DNA of 64,000 nt from assembly GCA_930367205.1 (NCBI GenBank), contig OV884011.1, positions 122,447,866 to 122,511,865 of the forward strand, in the 5' to 3' direction. Both the position numbers and the translations under genes were made by a program. Source of the DNA: Acanthosoma haemorrhoidale. Lineage: Eukaryota > Arthropoda > Insecta > Hemiptera > Acanthosomatidae. This document shows positions 41,201 to 48,071 of this stretch, piece after piece; the stretch's first letter is position 1, and every line of letters starts with the position of its first letter. The notes under the pieces were generated by a model. That model was given only the letters and a program-made list of their open reading frames with translations, did not search any database and had not been told where the DNA came from.

Positions 41201-44200
41201 TTAATTGTTTAGTTTTCTTTGATTTATAATCCTCCTATTACAAACTATCACTGTAATGTGTCAACTGCATGTACTGTAAACAACGAATAAACCCATATTG
41301 AGGGTTACAATAATAGATTACTTTTCACTTCATTACAAGAAAAATATTGACCTCATGCAGCTGAGGCAATGAGGACTACAAATAGAAAAGAATATCTTGT
41401 ACCAGTAAATCAATAAGACCTCTGAAATACAGAATATATTATTAAATAGGTTTGTGTAATACTTATATAAACTGATAATTATACTACAATATAATAAACA
41501 AATATAAATATAATAAAAAAAAAATATATATTTGCAGGTAATGAACAAAGTTAGAGCAGTGTAAAGAATGTAGCAGTGAGGTTAAGTTATAATGTTACCT
41601 TGAAATGAGCTCAATGAGGGGATGAGTGAGCTTTTGCCCAATCCTTGGTTCGAACATCGTGAGGGCACCGAACTGTAACATAACCCCACCCCAAGGAGGA
41701 CACGCCACACACAAACTATTCGTTAGCAACATGTTATCATTTCAACTTTAAGAAGTGTGCTGTGATCGTTTTGATTATATTTTGAAATAAATCATAATAA
41801 AAAATAATTGATGAATAAACATAAAACAGATACAAAAATAGTTTTACAGTTATCTAATCTCATGTTTAACAGGTTTCTCATAATACAAATTTTTTTATTG
41901 GAATAACTATTATTTATTCTCTCTCTGGAAAGGAGAGAAAGTCTAAGGAATTTTGGTATTCAAATGTTAAAAAACTAAGAAATTTTTGTATCAAAAATTG
42001 GAAAGGTGTTAACATTATTAGATGATCGCCTTGTTTTTTTTTGTGTTTTTTTTCCCCCTCAAGACAACTAAAGAGTAAAGTTGTATGTAAATTTGTCTAA
42101 ACATTGTTTTTCTCATAATATCAGGCTTTTTTTTATTTATACTAACAATATTGACTAAATAGTATATAAATCAAATACAGAACATATAAAGTGAAGATAC
42201 AATACCCATCATCAGGCCTTGTGAGTTTCTTAGGTACTTATTCAAGGTGGTTAAAACTTGAACAGGTTATGCTATTTGACAATTCTTTATTTCATTCATG
42301 AGACTGTCATGGTTACCGAAAAAGTTTTCAAAAAAATTATAAATTAACGAAATGTTGACAAAAAAAAAACTATTGAAATCTGCCAGAAACATAATACATA
42401 CACAAATTCTATTGCAGGCTCTCAAAATTTTATTTTTTTTAATATCTTTTTTTTTCTAGAAAATATCATAAATTTAGATCTTTAATAACTTCGGAACCAA
42501 CTTGGGAAATCTCAGAAACTCTTCTTATCCATAAACGATAATCAGCATAATCAGATTCGGAATAATGAAATATACATACTCAAAAAATTTCAAATCGATA
42601 ATTGTCTTTATCACTGCCATCAAACAACTTACTGTTATCAAATGCATTTTTGCTTATTTAATGGTTACCAATGGTTAATAAATCCTAAATTAGTCTTTGA
42701 TTGCATTCAGAAGTACAGCAAACAAAAAGTTAGTATACATAGTTTTAAGGAATACTAGAACCCATTATTTGTCTGTCTGTTATGCCACGAGCCAACCATT
42801 CATATATCTGTCTGGTGGTTACAATATTAATACTTTTCAAAATTGTTATTTCCAATTTTTCTTTACACACTACAATAATCAAATACATATATTTGTCTCA
42901 TTTATTCATAAAATTTGTAAATTGTTTTCCATCTGAAGGCTTAACAACACATTTAAATAAACAGCAAGAAAAACTGTTTTTATTGTGACATTATTTTAAA
43001 TATTCAATCATCAACCACTCTAGAAATATATGGAATAAATATGATACAATACAGCACACTTCTGATAAGAACCTCTACTTTCATGAAATAATACAATAAA
43101 ATTCCATTGGAGCAAAATAGTGGCACAAAAAATTCAGAAGATTATAGGCTTTAAATCATGTGTGAAGACCAGCAATTGTAGTTAGACTAGATTCTTAGAT
43201 ATCTGCTCATGACCACATAGATAGAGCAAACAGATAAAAAACAAAAAGTCTGATTAGTAAAGAAAATGTCAGCAACAATTCTAGACTTGAGTTAAATTCC
43301 TGGTCATCAGGAAAGGAAATCTGAGATCTTGAACCCACTCGCAATTAAAATAAATAAGTCAATTTAAGCATAGCAACCTGTAGTACATTGCTGCCAACTC
43401 TGAAAAGCACAATTTATGATGTATATCTGTGAGGAGTAAATGAAACCCAACTATTTCTCCCTTAAATCATGAATTATTTACAATTTCATTACATTTTCTA
43501 TCAAAATAAAATGAAATCCCTTAACTTTTAAGAATTATATGAAATATTTATCAGAGATGTTAAATAACGGTGTCTTGCATACTTATGTCTATGTTCATGA
43601 GGAGACTTTGATGGTCTGTGACTTAAGATCAAGTAAATGATCATAACACAAAAAACAAACTTCCATAAAGTTTGCTAACATAGGTATAATTCAATAATAA
43701 AACTAATAATAAGATATTAACTTGGATTAAAGTTTTACAGCAAAGGTAAAATAAAATAAACTACAGGTGAAGTTTGTTACTTATTTCTTCTTGAAATAAT
43801 ACTAAGTAGACCATTTTTTTTTAATAAATGTTTACTATAACGGGAAATAGGCAGATTTACTAAAAAATTAGCCTCAGCTCAATATTGGTCGTCAAGGTTA
43901 GTTATAACATATAAATCCCTCTCTGTTGTTTCACAAACAAGATATTTAACCAAATATTTAAAAACACCAATATCTGCCCTTAAAGCAACACCACTTAGCA
44001 TATATTCATTTTGATATAGTTTATTATAATTATTTAAGTAGCCCTGTAAATTACGACTATCTTATAAATACTGTTCATGACTTAAGGGTTTTATGCTGAA
44101 ATAAATCCCTCTTATAAAAACAAATGATGAAACATGATTGTGGTTTGTACTAATTTATTATCTAGGAATCATTTACTCAGGAAGAAGCTTTCTTCCAAGT

Positions 44201-45873
44201 TAACCATACCCATCGTTCCATATTATAAAATTGGAACAGTTCAAGCAAGATAACCACGATTAATATTCATTTATAAACATATATTAATGTAAAGCCAGAG
44301 ACTGACTTGCAAAAGAACAGATTATAGAGAGCTGACTTATGTCAGACTGAAAGATGTCAGAGCACACAGACTGAACAACTTATCAGTAATGACATTAGCA
44401 GTTCACTGCTCTGCACTGACTTGCAGCACATTTTCATGTTCTATTATAAGTCATTCACAGACTTAAAGCTAACATAGAACCTAAAGTAGCATCTATTACA
44501 TAACTTTAGTATTATGTAAATTCAAATTCCAAGCATACCTCATAGTATGAGTTTACACATATTAACCAAACATCAGTTCTTCTCTTGAATAGTGATCCAC
44601 AATTAATAAATCATCCCTAATAAATCTAGTTTAAATATTCAAGCAACTTCAATATGAAACATTACTCACAAGTTTTATAATTTTAATCAGCATCCAATTA
44701 TTTGTTGATGTAGTCATAAGTTTGAAGAATACAGGAGCTAAGCTTAAGTAATTCTTTGGGTTTTTCCTTGCAAGTTCACATACTACGTTTACAGCTGCTG
44801 ACTGAACACCTAAACAAAACTTTAAATTTAAAACCATACTGTAGAACATTAATTTAATTTTAATGTTATAAAACAAATTCACTACTCTACCAGAATCAGG
44901 ATCTTCTAATTTATCTTTAAGACGAGGGAATGCTGGTCTCAATGCTTCTGGATACCTCAAGAAAACTTTATACATCATCAATACTGCTTTCTTTCGCAAA
45001 TAAGGTTTGGTAGAAGTTAACTATTTAAAAAAATGAAACAAAATTGTATTCAGTTAAAATTGATTTACCAATTTAAAAAAATAAATAAAAAATATTACCA
45101 ATGTCATTATATCATTTGATAAATCCCTAGCTAAATCAGTACTAATGAAACATGAAAGAGCAGACAGTGCAAGCCCAGCGTCATACTGATTTTGACTGTT
45201 TAAATCCTTACGCACCATATTTGTGGTCAACATCAACAACTGAAAATTACAAATTTTGAGATAAGTATGACATATGTACCTTAATACCACAGTATAACTG
45301 TTTATAGTAATGTATTATACCTCAGTGTCAGCATGAAAGCTTTGACTCGAAGCTAAATAGCCAATGCGTTTATATGTAAACTTCGAAGAACTCATTACCT
45401 CGATGACATTAAATCCAGCCCAGCTCATGTCATATCCAAGCATTTGCAACTATACAAAAAAGTTTTTAAACCAAATGGAAAACTCATTCAATTTATGTAA
45501 TTACAATAGAGCAAGAAAAATTACATATGTTAACTTGGCGACGGCAGTAGCTTTGACCGCAAGATTGTCCTGTCTTAGTTCCTGCTTTATTTCATCAATA
45601 CATTGTGCTATGTACTTGGCCTGTGTATCAAATGTAAACAATACATTCTAAATACATATTTGTAGTTAAAAATCAATTATCAAAATAATGTTGATGAAAC
45701 CAACTAATGTATAAATTTAACTTGAAACTGACTTTTAAAAACATATAAAGCAAATTGTAAAGAAAACCATAGCTTACTTCATTATCTTTATTATTTCTTA
45801 TTCCACGGACCAAATCAGTTAAATTTTTATCAAACATACGTTCTAGATTACCCTTAACCTTCTTTAAAGCCAT
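14047..45873 (-). CDS. AP3D1: AP-3 complex subunit delta (26 coding positions, one with alternative exons)
   Basis: Large subunit of the AP-3 adaptor, which sorts cargo from endosomes to lysosomes and lysosome-related organelles (garnet in flies). Exons, 5' to 3': 45778-45873, 45525-45620, 45321-45449, 45099-45239, 44891-45020, 44670-44809, then 41599-41672 or 38271-38344, 36939-36988, 36806-36855, 36671-36719, 35676-35821, 35427-35575, 35111-35335, 33180-33330, 32466-32683, 29354-29507, 29110-29233, 28734-28974, about 27776-27852, 26215-26344, 25991-26138, 22737-22900, 22524-22661, 20256-20393, 19052-19219, 14047-14262. The start MALKKVKGNLERMFDKNLTD matches the family N-terminus; an A at -3 and G at +4 support this ATG. 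Order: adaptin alpha-solenoid trunk, acidic then lysine-rich hinge, C-terminal ear-like region ending MAATSTVLS. Total about 1180 residues, close to vertebrate delta. All junctions keep phase except exon 19/20. Confidence 0.95.
14510..15510 (+). mobile_element. Decayed pogo/Tigger-like DNA transposon remnant
   Basis: The plus strand near 14955-15050 reads WMESDKNVKGYKQLTNDKIV, which resembles the transposase tail of Tigger-type elements (a tryptophan, acidic residues, then FQxMxDEEIV). The right edge has CCCGTGGATAACTGCAGAT near 15480, similar in style to Tigger termini. Frames are broken and no full domain is seen. Element boundaries are approximate. Confidence 0.4.
16265..17126 (+). mobile_element. 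Solo LTR (family L1), 862 bp with 5-bp target duplication
   Basis: The LTR begins TGTTGTGGCC and ends CCCGACA. It is flanked on both sides by ATAAA (16260-16264 and 17127-17131), a typical 5-bp duplication. It is more GC-rich than its surroundings and carries no reading frame of its own. Its 3' part (CCTCCCCACTTTGGGG) recurs at 58740-58755, where a tRNA-Trp-type primer binding site follows the LTR end. That places the family with tRNA-Trp-primed, CsRn1-like elements of the gypsy superfamily. It lies in AP3D1 intron 25. Confidence 0.85.
17385..18712 (+). mobile_element. Inactive mariner transposon, complete ends
   Basis: A 1328-bp element bounded by TA on each side (17383-17384 and 18713-18714). 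The terminal inverted repeats begin CAAGGTTTGATCAAAAAGTA; the right copy has one mismatch in that stretch. Between them are broken pieces of a mariner transposase on the plus strand: FGELAMSKARVYEWYGHFKE (helix-turn-helix), then a CIITGDKTWV segment with the first catalytic aspartate, then LHHDKAPAHTS and PPYSLDMAPCDFF with the other two. Stops and frameshifts separate them, so the copy cannot make transposase, but its ends look usable by a related enzyme. It sits in AP3D1 intron 25. Confidence 0.9.
19052..22900 (-). CDS. AP3D1: AP3D1 exons 22-25, C-terminal region
   Basis: Exon 22 (22737-22900) encodes KRTTVNENDMLGDLVNIKDG and on to LAKNNTISL. Exon 23 (22524-22661) encodes DYHVRHAGGMECQAVAYLVI and on to NDIQLINE, with donor GTAATT. 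An open reading continues past that donor to a stop, so intron retention would truncate the protein. Exon 24 (20256-20393) encodes LGSVEVRRKLGLLLSPGASG and on to RATVSYMQL. Exon 25 (19052-19219) encodes CTNGEQLEDKLDVWLTIPLA and on to VPPQTFQQ. The pattern follows the vertebrate C-terminal domain. All four exons have complete codons at their 3' edges. Confidence 0.88.
19965..20130 (+). repeat. Dispersed repeat tail, family P, copy 3
   Basis: Contains TTAGCAACATTC, GCAGAAAGCGCTAGG and CCCACAACCAGCAATTA, shared in order with 12290-12480. It lies in AP3D1 intron 24. Confidence 0.45.
21010..21046. repeat. Alternating purine-pyrimidine tract (GT)n then (GC)n
   Basis: Nine or more GT units run straight into GCACGCGCGCGCGCGTGC. 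The whole 37 bases alternate purine and pyrimidine, the class most prone to form Z-DNA. It lies in AP3D1 intron 23. Confidence 0.9.
21830..22195. repeat. 183-bp tandem duplication
   Basis: The segment starting AAACGCAAAATCAGTACG at 21841 repeats at 22024 with almost no differences. The period is 183 bp and there are two units. Each contains GAATTCATGTTTTTGCAGTC. The near-identity implies a recent duplication inside AP3D1 intron 23. Upstream DNA (21598-21735) has a short open frame of unknown origin. Confidence 0.85.
23020..23110 (+). repeat. tRNA-derived SINE-like head
   Basis: A perfect box B (GGTTCGAATCC, 23064-23074) lies about 30 bases after a box A-like TTAGATGTAACTTTAGTGG. It is followed by a T/A-rich tail. 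No anticodon-stem structure good enough for a working tRNA was found, so I treat it as a SINE in AP3D1 intron 21. Confidence 0.5.
23310..23660 (-). mobile_element. Diverged LTR fragment, family L1
   Basis: Shares GGAATGACCA, CACTCAGTATCTAAGG, AAAGGCGAGTGTGAACC and AGAGGTGCAGAGGTA-type phrases with the minus-strand LTR at 58850-59672. Both ends are lost and the copy is strongly diverged. Confidence 0.6.
24040..24160 (+). repeat. Dispersed repeat tail, family P, copy 4
   Basis: Closest to copy 1: CATATGACTTTTTATTTTAG then CAACTGAATATGACAGCTTA and GAGCTGTCAAACGTTTTTGT. The GACAGCTTAGAGCTGTC core can fold as a small hairpin. Confidence 0.5.
24650..25400 (-). mobile_element. Second decayed mariner-like transposase (different lineage)
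   Basis: Read on the minus strand, MAGFREQHMAVKFYFLLGEN (about 25360) is a typical mariner N-terminus. Further on come GQTVNQVFYLEILKRLHNSS and, near the end, SSPWDFFLFPKMKRDLKGNL, the usual region just past the last catalytic residue. Several stops break the frame. A short inverted match (GTACAAAGTG near 24663 and CACTTTGCATTTTTTTGTAC near 25723) may mark the ends, but no TA duplication could be fixed. It is distinct in sequence from the 17385-18712 mariner. Confidence 0.75.
25991..27852 (-). CDS. AP3D1: AP3D1 exons 19-21, lysine-rich hinge
   Basis: Exon 20 (26215-26344) encodes PIKEEERRITVPESKLPSKT then a KHKKNKKDKDKEK-rich run. Exon 21 (25991-26138) encodes ENNDHLHSDYNEMPLSSQND then DRKKKKKK and SKHSKK. 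Both have good splice sites. Exon 19 (about 27776-27852) is less certain. The reading IDINKTLLELELNKLRRKNS then KKLKN fits the lysine-rich character, but its acceptor (GTTAGAG) is weak. Its best donor (A then GTATGT) leaves one base too few to enter exon 20 in frame. A hidden exon or a one-base sequence error is possible. Confidence 0.75.
26940..27140 (+). pseudogene. Possible Penelope-like element ORF fragment
   Basis: An open frame of 109 codons contains PRIVNSTDVHFDNKENKLLN followed by KG. This resembles the phrase (VNLTDxxFxxxExxLLxKGLKYN) seen near the start of Penelope-like element ORFs in arthropods. No reverse transcriptase motif follows. It lies in the intron between exons 19 and 20 of AP3D1. 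Confidence 0.35.
28734..29233 (-). CDS. AP3D1: AP3D1 exons 17-18, hinge
   Basis: Exon 17 (29110-29233) encodes MREARKQEQDMNPNYLKSSN and on to PIDLSVPLIIP. Exon 18 (28734-28974) completes a glycine and encodes LASSEKYLKKSSTKERSKKK, then an acidic stretch and NDPHAALDINLD. This parallels the vertebrate hinge (VPLKVPG ... PYRALDIDLD). The donor is GTGAGT, leaving GA. Confidence 0.92.
29354..33330 (-). CDS. AP3D1: AP3D1 exons 14-16, end of trunk and start of hinge
   Basis: Exon 14 (33180-33330) encodes ELPNTKSTLEALLNGRINCL and on to IKVFTKII-type residues ending in AIK. Exon 15 (32466-32683) encodes TCRLVMEKLPQFVGSGDLEV and on to FAGDMNPVAPKAQRKVQIPE. Exon 16 (29354-29507) encodes LDLEAWINDPPSSSSDEEMD and a serine/acidic stretch, ending EEMSK. 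The 2.96-kb intron between exons 15 and 16 carries a decayed Tigger-like transposase and an LTR fragment. Confidence 0.93.
30360..31700 (-). mobile_element. Decayed pogo/Tigger-like transposase, interrupted by LTR debris
   Basis: Minus-strand reading near 31660-31580 gives NTTAKLQSLDQGVIKNLKIH, the conserved PNTTxxLQPLDxGVI block with the last catalytic aspartate of Tigger/jerky-type DDE transposases. Downstream near 30900-30760 is a segment ending KKAAAIVLQYVKQQ, like the Tigger C-terminal helix. Frames are broken, and part of an LTR (31310-31385) seems to lie between the two blocks. It is within AP3D1 intron 15. Confidence 0.6.
31310..31385 (+). mobile_element. Short LTR fragment, family L1
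   Basis: CTGCACCTCTCCGTCCTAAC and the following TTTTAGTCC and CCACACCT match the order of phrases at 16573-16635 of the solo LTR. Both ends are truncated. Confidence 0.5.
34044..34374. mobile_element. 255-bp MITE with perfect 36-bp inverted repeats and 38-bp flanking direct repeats
   Basis: The element is 34082-34336. Its first 36 bases (starting CTGTACCTCGGAGGGATACA) are an exact reverse complement of its last 36. It encodes nothing. Immediately outside, 34044-34081 and 34337-34374 are identical 38-bp direct repeats (starting AACTAAATTAAATTTATTCA). The inverted repeats mark it as a non-autonomous DNA transposon. A 38-bp target duplication would be far longer than the usual 2-10 bp. It lies in AP3D1 intron 13. 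Confidence 0.9.
35111..35821 (-). CDS. AP3D1: AP3D1 exons 11-13, central trunk
   Basis: Exon 11 (35676-35821) encodes KYLGLLAMSKILKTHPKSVQ and continues to LDLLYGM. Exon 12 (35427-35575) encodes VSKKTLMEIVKKLMIHMDKA and on to YITNFE, with a tryptophan codon split TG/G. Exon 13 (35111-35335) encodes YVSVLVELTRMEGTQHGKLV and on to LYAAAWICGEFAG. All are near-identical in pattern to vertebrate delta. Phases agree throughout. Confidence 0.95.
36671..36988 (-). CDS. AP3D1: AP3D1 exons 8-10, three small exons
   Basis: Three exons of 50, 50 and 49 nt sit within 318 bases. Exon 8 encodes TSAMSLLYECINTVIA. Exon 9 encodes, after a split valine, LISISSGMPNHSASIQ. Exon 10 encodes LCVQKLRILIEDSDQN. Acceptors are TTATAG, CATAG and TTTTAG; donors are GTTGGT, GTGTGT and GTCAGT. 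The phases join exactly (G/TT valine, then an even junction, then T/TA leucine into exon 11). Exon 9 is short enough to be missed by automatic gene finders. The protein segment continues the alpha-solenoid. Confidence 0.92.
38271..38344 (-). CDS. AP3D1: AP3D1 alternative exon 7B (canonical version)
   Basis: A 74-nt exon with acceptor TTTTCAG and donor GTAATC, encoding FGALTPLEPRLGKKLIEPLT then NLIH and leaving AG. This matches the vertebrate delta trunk almost residue for residue, so it is the ancestral form. It lies 1.3 kb upstream of exon 8 and 3.25 kb downstream of exon 7A. Phase 0 entry and phase 2 exit are the same as in 7A, so either one can be used alone. Skipping both would join exon 6 to exon 8 out of frame and reach a TGA after eight codons. 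Confidence 0.93.
39640..39815 (+). mobile_element. Retroposed 3'-end fragment A with long A tail
   Basis: The segment ends in about 23 A residues (39794-39815) and is flanked by GAATAAATTAAGG on both sides (39627-39639 and 39816-39828). A diverged relative lies at about 40378-40520 (CCTTCAAATAG, CCCTCCTAGT, TTTTACCCCATTC). The parent element is unknown. Confidence 0.75.
39829..40013 (+). mobile_element. Jockey-like element 3' end (family J), copy 1
   Basis: Starts GTGAGCCTCATCACCTAGTG and contains AATGCATGTAAATGCAG with AAGAGGAGAAATATGTAA. It ends in an A run. It is flanked by the same GAATAAATTAA at 39816 and 40014. The sequence matches the 3' UTR after the reverse transcriptase remnant at 61550, so it is a 5'-truncated copy of that family. 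It sits in the intron between alternative exons 7A and 7B. Confidence 0.8.
40025..40200 (+). mobile_element. Jockey-like element 3' end (family J), copy 2
   Basis: Starts next to the third GAATAAATTAA and reads AAAGGTAAACCCCATCACCT and, later, AATGCAGTATAAGGAGAAAT with a shortened palindrome. It is more diverged than copy 1. The 3' limit is uncertain. Confidence 0.65.
41599..41672 (-). CDS. AP3D1: AP3D1 alternative exon 7A
   Basis: A 74-nt exon with acceptor TGTTACAG and donor GTAACA. It encodes FGALTMFEPRIGQKLTHPLI then ELIS and leaves AG, completed by the C that opens exon 8 (serine). It shares 15 of 24 residues with exon 7B and occupies the same place in the protein. It is the copy nearer to exon 6 and the more divergent from the vertebrate sequence (FGALTPLEPRLGKKL). 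Joining it to exon 7B would shift the frame and produce a TGA five codons in. It is therefore a mutually exclusive partner, not an extra exon. There is no stop or splice-site defect to suggest a pseudo-exon. Confidence 0.85.
44670..45873 (-). CDS. AP3D1: AP3D1 exons 1-6, N-terminal trunk
   Basis: Six exons carry the start of the trunk. Exon 1 encodes MALKKVKGNLERMFDKNLTD and on to NNKDNE. Exon 2 is AKYIAQCIDEIKQELRQDNL plus LAVKATAV-type residues. Exon 3 includes LQMLGYDMSWAGFNVIEVMS. Exon 4 has LTTNMVRKDLNSQNQYDAGL. Exon 5 has RKKAVLMMYKVFLRYPEALR. Exon 6 ends NNWMLIKIIKL. All donors and acceptors are canonical. Exon 5 ends with the first base of a glycine codon completed by exon 6; the other junctions fall between codons. 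Introns here are short (78 to 281 bases) compared with the 1-5 kb introns downstream. Identity to the vertebrate delta trunk is very high by eye. Confidence 0.95.
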
Positions 45874-47424
45874 CTTGAAGTTATATAATCAAAACTTCAA
45901 CTAAATTAGGACCATACTACTCAAATCTCTCCATTGAAATTACCACTTTCAACTCAGCAACATTCGCATGTTCAGTTCAGTGGACTATGTCACTTGGCAT
46001 CGATAACAACATTATAACAAATCGATTTGCTTTTGCTCTGAACGTTTGTGTTATAAATTACCCGAGAGTATAGTCTCTTGATGGACCAAAATCAGAGCTA
46101 GCCTATACCAGCAATAGTTCGGATTGGGAGGTTTTGTAACGCTTTGTATTTCATCTAAGCAACTACATAGTATGTAACTGCGTGGATGAATTTACTGGGA
46201 TATCGGCTTGGGCAATATCACAAAGTAATAATTAAAATCGCTTCGATATGCAATGTATGTCTGCAATAGGTCCTAGAGTGAGCTGGTAGAAGATAATGAC
46301 TGTTAAATATATTTCTGGGAACAGATGTAGGCAGACATTTATACGAGTAGTTTATTGTAAAGTTGTAAATTAATAAATTTTATGAGCATATAACGTCTCT
46401 CTTTCATCAGATCAAGCATATATTCCAAAAAGAATCATCTACTCAGCAATATATTCACGGCTAACTATGAACATCCAGTTTAAATAACAGGTAGTTATTA
46501 GTTGAACAAAAAAAAATCCAGAGACCTCTGATTACCGTTCAGATATTCTTTACTCCGTGCAGGGATAGGAGGAATGTCTGAACAGTAATCCGTCGGTCCA
46601 GTGATTAAACGCCGGCTTTACTATTTCTTTCTCTTTAACCAATAATTTTGCAACAGTGGGATTACCTATCACACCTTATAATTATTAATAAATAACATTG
46701 TATTAGTGGTAAAAGAGGCAAAATACTGCCATAGCCAGATTTGATCCTACCAAGTGGTATTTTCCTGAATTAGCATGGTCTAACTCTAAGCAGTTAAAAT
46801 TTAATGTGTATTTTAAACTTACAAGGTTTATTTTGGGAAAAGAAATAAATGTGTCCGCAATAACCAGGTCACTTTTTAATTCTACAAATCGTACTCATGA
46901 AACATCTATCAATATCAGGCTACACTGCTAGTAACAAGACCACCTACGCAAAATTTGACAGCTGTCTCGAAATCACACGTATTTTTTCAATTTAAAAAAT
47001 GTATTTTCCGGATTTTACACAAAATTTAATTATTTAATATATGTTTAATTAAACAAATAACAATTAATAATCTTAGTGAAATAATCTCGATTAAAAAATT
47101 TGAAGAAAATCTCACATTTTTCTTTCATCGAAGTATCAGGTATCCACTCCGCCCTACCTGTTCGTCACGAAGATCTGATGGATCGGATCTGTCACTCTGA
47201 TTACGGGTTTTTTTGTTTTTTTCCAAATCCCCTTAAAAGAAATGACGAAACTTTTATTTACTATAGATTCTTAGGCAAATCTATTTACATATTACAATTT
47301 ATATGTCCTGTATCATCGGTACAGTCTATACAAGGTCTGAATCGGGATAGAAGTTATATAATCAATACAAGTACAATGATACACAATGTACTTGGCTTCA
47401 TTGACAAAACTCTACAAGGTGATG
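45874..47424. promoter_or_regulatory. Upstream region of AP3D1 with SINE-like debris
   Basis: The AP3D1 promoter must lie just right of 45873. A GCATCGATAAC near 45997, similar to an insect DRE core, is suggestive only. Between 46540 and 46700 a repeat ends in ACAGTGGGATTACC, also present at 57084-57098. No coding exon was recognised; the open frame at 47100-47468 shows no known motif. Confidence 0.35.
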
Positions 47425-47880
47425 GGGCTCACCTTTTTGATCACAACAAAAGAAAACTTAAAAACTAACTTACATAATAATTCTTAACCTAATTTTCCCC
47501 CGACAGTTTGTTTCCATCGATTCGGGAGGGGTGGTGGGGTCATAGTGTTGAACACTGGATTTGTGAGGTGCTGCAACGAGTCAAACAACTTGATGTGTCT
47601 CCGGCGGATGAACTCATCCACCGACGACACATCCAGCAACGGGTGCAGGTCGGCGTTCTTTAACCTCTCGAGAGAAGTATGTCTGACAACTTTTGTATGA
47701 TCCCATTCTGGAAACGTTGGAGACTTGGGCTGCAGCATCAGTCAAGTGGGTAAATAGCGGGGCACCGTACAGCAGAGCTGGCCGGAGGATACATTTATAG
47801 ATCATCAATTTGAGACGCAGCAGTAGATTGGGTGAAGTTAGCAAGTGCGAAAGCCGGTAAGAACTCTGTCGTACTGTGCT
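47425..47880 (-). pseudogene. Jockey-like RT C-terminal fragment (family J)
   Basis: Minus-strand frames read LLRLKLMIYKCILRPALLYG then, in another frame, HTKVVRHTSLERLKNADLHP and SSVDEFIRRRHIKLFDSLQH, then LTNPVFNTMTPPPLPNRW. The same order is seen at 61190-61519. After the stop, GGTGAGCCCCATCACC opens the family's 3' UTR. Two frames show it is dead. Confidence 0.8.
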
Positions 47881-47955
47881 TAGTTTAACTAAAACGAGTA
47901 GAGAAATAGAGATACCTATCCATTTTTATACCCAGATAGTAGAATGAGAAGACTT

Positions 47956-48063
47956 TTTTTTTTTTCTAAACCCCTTGAATTTAATACAATGTGAAAAATA
48001 TGAACAAAAGAATTGACAAATTTTCTTCTCTTTCTGCTATGCGCAGATGCATTTGAAGGAGGT
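47956..48063 (-). mobile_element. Jockey-like element 3' end (family J), copy 3
   Basis: On the minus strand it runs from AATGCATCTGCGCATAGCAG through an A tail. It is flanked by GAAGACTT on both sides (47948-47955 and 48064-48071). It is a heavily 5'-truncated insertion of about 108 bp. Confidence 0.8.
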
Positions 48064-48071
48064 GAAGACTT

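Noticed and set aside
47100..47468. 122-codon open frame
   Set aside because: No recognised motif, no splice context, and its end overlaps the antisense of a family J 3' UTR. Treated as chance.
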